Assembly (NCBI GenBank): GCA_900544305.1
Contig: UQUV01000024.1
Span: 1-45,723, forward strand
From: an uncultured Porphyromonadaceae bacterium
GTDB taxonomy: Bacteria; Bacteroidota; Bacteroidia; Bacteroidales; Muribaculaceae
Direction: 5' to 3'
DNA: 45,723 bases
A model generated the notes under the pieces. It had not been told where the DNA came from. It worked only from the letters and a program-made list of their open reading frames with translations, and did not search any database. The position numbers were made by a program, and so were the translations under genes. Positions 40,010-45,723 of the stretch are shown here, one piece after another. Positions within the stretch are counted from its first letter, which is position 1, and each line of letters begins with the position of its first letter.

Positions 40010-43000
40010 TTATTTGCTTCGTTTTACTGAAGCAAACAAGCCAGGGTATTCTTCCATTTCCAAGTCGATGCGGTCAGCCTCGTCGATGTCTGCAATTACA
40101 AAGCTGTTGGCAAGAACCTGTTTGGAAATATATTCCATATAGTCGTTCACAGCTTCGTTTGTTCCATCGTTCGGCGTGATTACGACATCAATCTTGTCGG
40201 TGATATCGAAGTCTTTGTTCTTGCGGATGTTCTGGATACGGTTCACAATTTCGCGAGCAATACCTTCGCGTCGCAATTCTTCGGTAACAGTGATATCCAA
40301 TGCAACAGTCAGACTGCCTTCATTGTTCACCAACCAGCCCGGAATATCTTCCGAGATGATTTCCACGTCGGCCACTTCGACAGTTGCCGGTGTAGAGTCG
40401 ACAGTGAAGGTGAAACATCCGTTCTTTTCAAATTCGATGATGTCCTTCTGCGACATGGCCGTGATTTGTGCAGCGAGCTGTTTCATGATCTTGCCGAACT
40501 TCGGACCGAGCTTCTTGAAGTCGGGTTTCACTTTCTTCACCAGAACGCCTTCTTCGTTGCTGACAAACTTGATGTCCTTCACGTTCACTTCGTTCTTGAT
40601 GAGTGAAGCCATTGCTTCAATGCTTGCTTTTTGTGCGTCGTCCATTACCGGAATCATGATGCAGGTAAGCGGCTGGCGAACCTTGAGGTTTGCTTTGCGT
40701 CGCAATGCAAGGCTCATGGAAGTGATGATTTGAGCGGTGCTCATTTCATTTTCAAGTTCGCTGTTGATGACGCTTTCGTCGGCTTTCGGGAAGTAGGCGA
40801 GGTGAACCGAAGTTGTGTCGCCTGTTGTTGCTCCCTTCAAGTCAGTGTAAAGACGGTCGGCGTAGAACGGTGCGATTGGTGCCATCAGGCGTGCTACCGT
40901 TTCCAAGCAAGTATAAAGAGTCTGGAATGCAGATAACTTGTCGGCGCTGTTGCCGCTTGCCCAGAAGCGCTTGCGGTTCAGACGTACGTACCAGTTGCTG
41001 AGGTTGTCGTTCACGAAGTCGGCGATAGCACGTGCGGCTTTTGTCGGTTCGTAATCGCTCAGGTCGGCATCCACTTCTTTGATGAGCGTGTTGAGCAGGG
41101 AGATAATCCAACGGTCGATTTCCGGACGTTCGTTGAACGGCACTTGAGCAGCCGAATTGTCGAATCCGTCAACATTGGCGTAAAGTGCGAAGAACGAATA
41201 GGTGTTGTAGAGTGTGCCGAAGAACTTGCGGCTTACTTCTTCTACACCTGCCGGGTCGAATTTCAGATTTTCCCATGGTGATGAGTTGGAAATCATGTAC
41301 CAGCGCAACGGGTCAGTACCGTATTTTTCGATTGCGTCAAACGGATCGACTGCATTGCCGAGACGCTTACTCATCTTCATTCCGTTCTTGTCAAGTACAA
41401 GACCGTTAGAAATTACTGATTTGTAGGAAATTGTGTCGAACACCATTCCTGCGATAGCGTGGAGCGTGAAGAACCAGCCACGAGTCTGGTCGACACCTTC
41501 GGCAATAAAGTCAGCCGGATATACTTCACGGTTGTCGAACGCTTCCTTGTTTTCAAACGGATAGTGGATTTGTGCGTATGGCATGGAACCAGAGTCGAAC
41601 CAAACGTCGATCAAGTCCAATTCGCGGCGCATCGGTTTTCCGTCTTCCGAAACGAGAATAATGTCGTCGACATACGGACGGTGAAGGTCGATTTTATCGT
41701 AGTTTTCTGCACTGTAGTCGCATGGAACGAAGCCTTTGTCCTTGAACGGGTTGCTTGTCATAACGCCTGCAGCGACAGCTTTTTCGATTTCGTTGTAAAG
41801 TTCTTCTACACTGCCGATACACTTTTCAGCCAGACCGTCTTCGCTGCGCCAGATAGGAAGCGGTGTTCCCCAATAGCGGCTGCGTGACAGGTTCCAGTCC
41901 TGAAGGTTTTCAAGCCATTTTCCGAAACGTCCGCTACCGGTTGATTTCGGCTTCCAGTTGATGGTTTCGTTCAGTTCCATCAGGCGTTCGCGTGAAGCTG
42001 TAGTGCGGATAAACCAGCTGTCGAGCGGGTAGTAGAGCACCGGCTTGTCGGTACGCCAGCAGTGCGGATAGTTGTGGGTATGTTTCTCGATTTTGAACAC
42101 TTTGCCTGCCTGTTTCATGATCATGCAAAGTTCAATGTCGAGTGATTCGGCTGCCTGTGCGGCTTTTTCGTCATAGCGGCCGTTGACAGTATAGATTGGG
42201 TTGTAGGCGTTTTTCACCCACTTGCCCTGATATTCTTTGTATTCCTCTACGTTTACACATTCAGCAACGAATTTTTCATCCAGTTCGTCGAGAAGGTAGA
42301 ATTTACCTTGAAGGTCAACCATCGGACGTGTTTCGCCCTTCTTGTTGATCATGAACAATGACGGGATGCCTGCTGCGCGGGCTACGAATGCGTCGTCGGC
42401 ACCGAATGTAGGAGCGATGTGAACGATACCTGTACCGTCTTCTGTTGTTACATAGTCACCCGGGATAACACGGAATGCCTTGTCGGCAGCTTCATACCAG
42501 TTGCCGTTTTCGTCAACGCTAACCGGTTTTACCCACGGAAGCAGTTGCTCGTATTCCATGCCAACCAAATCCGGACCCATATATTCGCCTACAACCTTGA
42601 ACGGAACCAATTTGTCGCCCGGTTTGTAGTCTTCAAGTGCCAGACCTTCAGCTTTTTTGTTGAAGTGGTTGTAGAGCAGGGATTTTGCCAAAACCACTGT
42701 CATTTTTTCGCCGTTATATGCGTTGTAAGTCTGAACGGCTACATATTCAATTTTCGGGCCGACGCAGAGTGCCGTATTTGATGGCAATGTCCACGGAGTG
42801 GTGGTCCATGCGAGGAAGTACGGAGTACCCCATTGTGTCATTTCCGGTTTCGGGTTCTTGATGCGGAACTGAGCCACGCAGGTTGTATCCTTTACGTCGC
42901 GGTAGCAACCCGGCTGGTTCAACTCGTGTGAGCTAAGACCTGTACCGGCAGCCGGTGAATACGGCTGGATAGTATAGCCCTTGTAAAGATAATTCTTGTT

Positions 43001-43507
43001 GTAAAGTTGTTTGAGCAACCACCATACAGATTCGATATAGCGGTTGTCGTAAGTGATGTAAGGATTGGTCATGTCAACCCAGTAACCCATCTTGTGGGTA
43101 AGGTCTTCCCATTCCTTTGTATATTTCATGACTTCCTGACGGCAGGCTTTGTTATAGTCGTCGACAGAGATAGTCTTTCCAATATCTTCTTTTGTGATAC
43201 CTAAAGATTTTTCCACACCCAATTCAACCGGAAGTCCGTGAGTGTCCCATCCGGCTTTACGTTTAACGTGGAAACCTTTCATCGTTTTATAGCGGCAGAA
43301 GATGTCCTTAATGGTACGAGCCATAACGTGGTGAATACCCGGCATACCATTAGCCGATGGAGGTCCTTCAAAGAATACGAACGAAGGGCAACCCTCACGT
43401 GTTTTCAAACTTTCGGCGAAGACATTCTCAGCGTCCCATTTGCTGAGTACTTCCTTGTTTACATCTGATAGATTAAACTTGCTATATACGTTAAATTTAT
43501 TCTTCAT
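40010..43507 (-). CDS. ileS: Isoleucyl-tRNA synthetase, type 2
   Basis: Charges tRNA-Ile with isoleucine; 1165 residues, the long type related to eukaryotic cytosolic enzymes. The class I signature block is GPPSANGMPGIHHVMA, where the canonical HxGH is replaced by G57-I58-H59-H60 (GxHH). The editing domain (TTPWTLPSNTALCVG) and KMSKR (711-715) are present, with the anticodon domain and a C-terminal extension. A GxHH motif in type 2 enzymes is known to accompany extreme resistance to mupirocin. It is the first gene of an operon with a DksA-like gene, lspA, DUF4296 and a small unknown gene. The promoter is at 43543-43573. Confidence 0.97.
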   Translation of the reverse strand: MKNKFNVYSKFNLSDVNKEVLSKWDAENVFAESLKTREGCPSFVFFEGPPSANGMPGIHHVMARTIKDIFCRYKTMKGFHVKRKAGWDTHGLPVELGVEKSLGITKEDIGKTISVDDYNKACRQEVMKYTKEWEDLTHKMGYWVDMTNPYITYDNRYIESVWWLLKQLYNKNYLYKGYTIQPYSPAAGTGLSSHELNQPGCYRDVKDTTCVAQFRIKNPKPEMTQWGTPYFLAWTTTPWTLPSNTALCVGPKIEYVAVQTYNAYNGEKMTVVLAKSLLYNHFNKKAEGLALEDYKPGDKLVPFKVVGEYMGPDLVGMEYEQLLPWVKPVSVDENGNWYEAADKAFRVIPGDYVTTEDGTGIVHIAPTFGADDAFVARAAGIPSLFMINKKGETRPMVDLQGKFYLLDELDEKFVAECVNVEEYKEYQGKWVKNAYNPIYTVNGRYDEKAAQAAESLDIELCMIMKQAGKVFKIEKHTHNYPHCWRTDKPVLYYPLDSWFIRTTASRERLMELNETINWKPKSTGSGRFGKWLENLQDWNLSRSRYWGTPLPIWRSEDGLAEKCIGSVEELYNEIEKAVAAGVMTSNPFKDKGFVPCDYSAENYDKIDLHRPYVDDIILVSEDGKPMRRELDLIDVWFDSGSMPYAQIHYPFENKEAFDNREVYPADFIAEGVDQTRGWFFTLHAIAGMVFDTISYKSVISNGLVLDKNGMKMSKRLGNAVDPFDAIEKYGTDPLRWYMISNSSPWENLKFDPAGVEEVSRKFFGTLYNTYSFFALYANVDGFDNSAAQVPFNERPEIDRWIISLLNTLIKEVDADLSDYEPTKAARAIADFVNDNLSNWYVRLNRKRFWASGNSADKLSAFQTLYTCLETVARLMAPIAPFYADRLYTDLKGATTGDTTSVHLAYFPKADESVINSELENEMSTAQIITSMSLALRRKANLKVRQPLTCIMIPVMDDAQKASIEAMASLIKNEVNVKDIKFVSNEEGVLVKKVKPDFKKLGPKFGKIMKQLAAQITAMSQKDIIEFEKNGCFTFTVDSTPATVEVADVEIISEDIPGWLVNNEGSLTVALDITVTEELRREGIAREIVNRIQNIRKNKDFDITDKIDVVITPNDGTNEAVNDYMEYISKQVLANSFVIADIDEADRIDLEMEEYPGLFASVKRSK

Positions 43508-43542
43508 TAGAATAATTCTTTAGAGTGTCAAAAAATTTTTTG

Positions 43543-43573
43543 CAAATATAGTGCAAACCGAGATAAATGCAAA
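43543..43573 (-). promoter_or_regulatory. ileS promoter
   Basis: Minus strand TTTG (43573-43570), 19 bases, then TATATTTG (43550-43543). Both elements match the consensus, and the ATG is about 35 bases beyond. The -7 box lies at the start of repeat copy 1 (43545-43560). Confidence 0.78.
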
Positions 43574-43703
43574 AAGAACTTGTTCTTAATTTGCATTTAC
43601 GAGGTGCAGCCTATATTATGAAAATATAGTGCAAACCGGAAAATCGGGAAAGAGGGTTCTTGATTTGGATTTATGTCACTTTCTCGGATTGAAACAGTGC
43701 AAA
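43545..43703. repeat. Degenerate direct repeats between ileS and ftsH
   Basis: AATATAGTGCAAACCG occurs at 43545-43560 and again at 43623-43638, 78 bases apart. The sequences after the two copies are also alike (GTTCTTAATTTGCATTTA against GTTCTTGATTTGGATTTA). A shorter copy, AGTGCAAACGA, lies at 43696-43706. The first copy contains the ileS -7 box; in the second the box is lost because the first base of CAAATATA is changed. Confidence 0.55.
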
Positions 43704-43773
43704 CGAAAACTCTTGGCGAAACTTTGCACATTTTTTGTGCTTCCCGGATAATGCTGATGCTTGTCTCCTTGCC

Positions 43774-43781
43774 GATATTTG
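43774..43781 (+). promoter_or_regulatory. Possible -7 element of ftsH
   Basis: GATATTTG matches TAnnTTTG at seven of eight positions if the first base is allowed to vary. It is 20 bases before the ftsH ATG, with no clear -33. Weak evidence; no better match was seen. Confidence 0.3.
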
Positions 43782-43801
43782 CAGTTAAAAACGAGTGAAA
43801 A

Positions 43802-45664
43802 ATGAAACAGGAACAACAAAAGCAGAATGTGAAAAAAGGAAATCCGTTGACGGGTTTTCTGGTTGGTTTGTTGATTGTGTTGTTTTTTAATGGTTTGATT
43901 GTTCCGCTGTTTTCCAATAAGGAAATTGTAATGACCGATTACGGGTCATTTATCGCTAAAGTTGACAGCGGTACAGTTGAAAAGGTGATGATTAAAAACA
44001 ACCAGATTTATTTTACGGCGATTGACGGCAACAAGGATATTCAGACTTATCAAACGGGAGAAACGAACGATCCTCAGTTGGTAAACAGGCTGCTGAATGC
44101 CAAGAGTCCCAACGAAGGAGGAAAGATTCTTTTTACACAAGTCGTGCCGGAGGAGAATTCTCCGATTCTTAATTTCCTTTTGATGTGGATTCTTCCGGGA
44201 TTGCTGTTCTATATGTTCTGGCGATTCGCTTCCAAAAATATTCAGTCAAAATTGGGAGCAGGAGGAAACTTCATGTCGTTTGGAACAAAAGGTGCTAAAA
44301 TTTATGCGGATTCCGATATAAAGACAACATTTGCTGATGTTGCCGGTCAGGATGAGGCCAAGGAAACTTTGAAGGAAATAGTTGATTTTCTTCATAATCC
44401 TAAAAAATATGCGGAAATCGGAGCTTCGCTGCCGAAAGGCGCGTTGCTGGTAGGCCCTCCGGGAACGGGAAAGACGTTAATTGCGCGTGCCGTTGCCGGT
44501 GAAGCCAAAGTGCCGTTCTTTGCAATTTCCGGTTCCGAATTCGTTCAGATGTTTGTTGGAATGGGAGCGGCAAAAGTCCGTGAATTGTTCAAGCAAGCAA
44601 ATGAAAAGGCTCCGTGCATTATTTTTATTGATGAGATTGACGCTATCGGAAAGAAACGTGACAACATGGTAGGCGGTAACGACGAACGGGAGCAGACTTT
44701 GAATCAGCTGTTGACAGAAATGGACGGTTTCGACGGCAGAAAAGGTGTTGTCATTCTCGCTGCTACCAACCGTCCGGAAAGCCTCGATGCCGCACTTTTG
44801 CGTCCGGGACGTTTTGACCGAAGAATCCAGATGGAACTGCCCGATTTGGAAGGACGTAAAGCGATACTTTCCGTCCATTTGCAGAAAGTCAGACACGATG
44901 ACGTCGATTTGGATATTGTGGCACGTTCCAGTGCCGGCTCGTCGGGTGCCGAATTGGCGAATATTGTGAACGAAGCGGCGCTGAGAGCCGTGCGCATGGG
45001 GCGTAACTGTGTGTCGACCGATGATTTGGAAGAAAGTGTGGAAACGGTTATTGCTGGAGCGCAGCGCAAGGGGAAGGTCGTATCGAAGCATGAGCGGAAG
45101 ATTGTGGCTTATCATGAAATTGGTCATGCGTTGGTTGCGGCTATGCAGTCACATTCAGCACCGGTTCATAAGATTACCATTATCCCTCGTACATCGGGTG
45201 CGTTAGGCTATACCATGCAAGTCGACAGTGGTGAACAGTTGCTCATGAGCAAAGAGGATTTGTTCAATAGAATTGCTACATTGACGGGTGGCCGCACAGC
45301 CGAAGAACTGGTGTTCCAGACGGTGACTACGGGTGCATCCAATGACATCGAACAGGCTACGAAATTGGCGCGTGCCATGGTTACCCGTTTCGGCATGAGT
45401 GAAAAATACGACATGATGGGGCTTGAAACGCTGAACAATGCCTACTTGGGTAGTGACACTTCGCTTGTTTGTTCGGCTGACACGGCTGCCGACATTGACA
45501 GGGAAGTGCTGCAATTGATAAAGAAAGCGCATGAAAAGGCCCGGAAAATCATTGAAGAAAATATGGAGATTCTTCAAGCTGCTTCTACCTATCTATTGGA
45601 TAAGGAAACCATTACGGGTGAGGAATTTATGCGCATTGTAGAAGATGCAAAGAAAGTGTGTTAA
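43802..45664 (+). CDS. ftsH: ATP-dependent zinc metalloprotease FtsH
   Basis: Membrane AAA+ protease that extracts and degrades membrane and regulatory proteins; 620 residues. Two N-terminal membrane helices (about 18-38 and 118-142) flank a periplasmic domain. The AAA module has Walker A GPPGTGKT (218-225), Walker B IIFIDEIDAIG and the second region of homology (ATNRPESLDAALLRPGRFDR, cited as RPGRFDR). The protease has HEIGH at 438-442. The C-terminal MMGLETLNNAYLG and SLVCSADTAADIDREV segment resembles clostridial FtsH more than the usual long Bacteroidota housekeeping FtsH, so this may be a second or transferred copy. It is complete within the window and divergent from ileS. Confidence 0.95.
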   Translation: MKQEQQKQNVKKGNPLTGFLVGLLIVLFFNGLIVPLFSNKEIVMTDYGSFIAKVDSGTVEKVMIKNNQIYFTAIDGNKDIQTYQTGETNDPQLVNRLLNAKSPNEGGKILFTQVVPEENSPILNFLLMWILPGLLFYMFWRFASKNIQSKLGAGGNFMSFGTKGAKIYADSDIKTTFADVAGQDEAKETLKEIVDFLHNPKKYAEIGASLPKGALLVGPPGTGKTLIARAVAGEAKVPFFAISGSEFVQMFVGMGAAKVRELFKQANEKAPCIIFIDEIDAIGKKRDNMVGGNDEREQTLNQLLTEMDGFDGRKGVVILAATNRPESLDAALLRPGRFDRRIQMELPDLEGRKAILSVHLQKVRHDDVDLDIVARSSAGSSGAELANIVNEAALRAVRMGRNCVSTDDLEESVETVIAGAQRKGKVVSKHERKIVAYHEIGHALVAAMQSHSAPVHKITIIPRTSGALGYTMQVDSGEQLLMSKEDLFNRIATLTGGRTAEELVFQTVTTGASNDIEQATKLARAMVTRFGMSEKYDMMGLETLNNAYLGSDTSLVCSADTAADIDREVLQLIKKAHEKARKIIEENMEILQAASTYLLDKETITGEEFMRIVEDAKKVC

Positions 45665-45723
45665 ATCCTTTTTCCTGACTTCGTCACTATAAAAACATCG
45701 ATTTTATAATATCTTGATAAATA

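Noticed and set aside
1..45723. CRISPR array, prophage or integrated element
   Set aside because: No regularly spaced repeats, integrase, transposase or phage structural gene was seen on either strand.

Overview
The window is a chromosomal segment of a Bacteroidales bacterium (Bacteroidota); I cannot fix the genus. The evidence is: many promoters of the Bacteroides type (TAnnTTTG with a TTG/TTTG about 19-21 bases upstream), weak or absent Shine-Dalgarno sequences, small beta-barrel outer-membrane proteins ending in an aromatic residue, a DUF4296 lipoprotein, an OprO/OprP-like porin, a long type-2 isoleucyl-tRNA synthetase, and a cysteine-free L31 type B. It is mostly housekeeping DNA. No phage, insertion sequence with a recognisable transposase, or CRISPR array was seen.

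Layout, left to right. (1) 251-2644: a class A penicillin-binding protein with its own promoter and terminator. (2) 3028-4893: a biotin-dependent carboxylase/decarboxylase subunit transcribed alone. (3) 5113-10043: an envelope-glycan operon (ArnT/PMT-like transferase, GT9 heptosyltransferase, two further glycosyltransferases), convergent with priA (10052-12514, minus). (4) 12604-14012, minus: two related beta-barrel proteins, each with its own promoter and terminator. (5) 14236-17756: pyrB-pyrI-flavin reductase-glyA, preceded by a short leader reading frame whose stop codon touches a strong intrinsic terminator placed before pyrB. This closely resembles the enterobacterial pyrBI attenuator and is the most interesting feature here. 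(6) 17779-27468: a DeoR/GlpR regulator divergent from glpA-glpB-glpC-glpT-glpQ-porin, a full outer-membrane-to-quinone route for glycerophosphodiesters and glycerol-3-phosphate. (7) 27511-29500: L31 type B, an EamA transporter, a 217-base inverted-repeat element, and tRNA-Arg(UCU). (8) 29507-33383: dapA, trxA, lysA and lysC (diaminopimelate/lysine and aspartokinase). (9) 33439-37692, minus: purU-hisH-hisA-hisF-hisIE-ftsE, a tight operon. (10) 37802-43507, minus: ileS, a DksA/TraR-like protein, lspA, a DUF4296 lipoprotein and a small unknown protein. (11) 43802-45664: an FtsH protease, divergent from ileS across degenerate direct repeats.

Functional links: PyrBI commits aspartate to pyrimidines while co-transcribed SHMT makes methylene-tetrahydrofolate. 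In the glp block the porin, the lipoprotein phosphodiesterase, the GlpT transporter and the GlpABC dehydrogenase act in sequence. DapA, LysA and LysC supply diaminopimelate and lysine. PurU, which returns formate and tetrahydrofolate from formyl-tetrahydrofolate, heads the late histidine genes. Coordinates, motifs and hairpins were read by eye; family assignments rest on recognised motifs and not on database searches.
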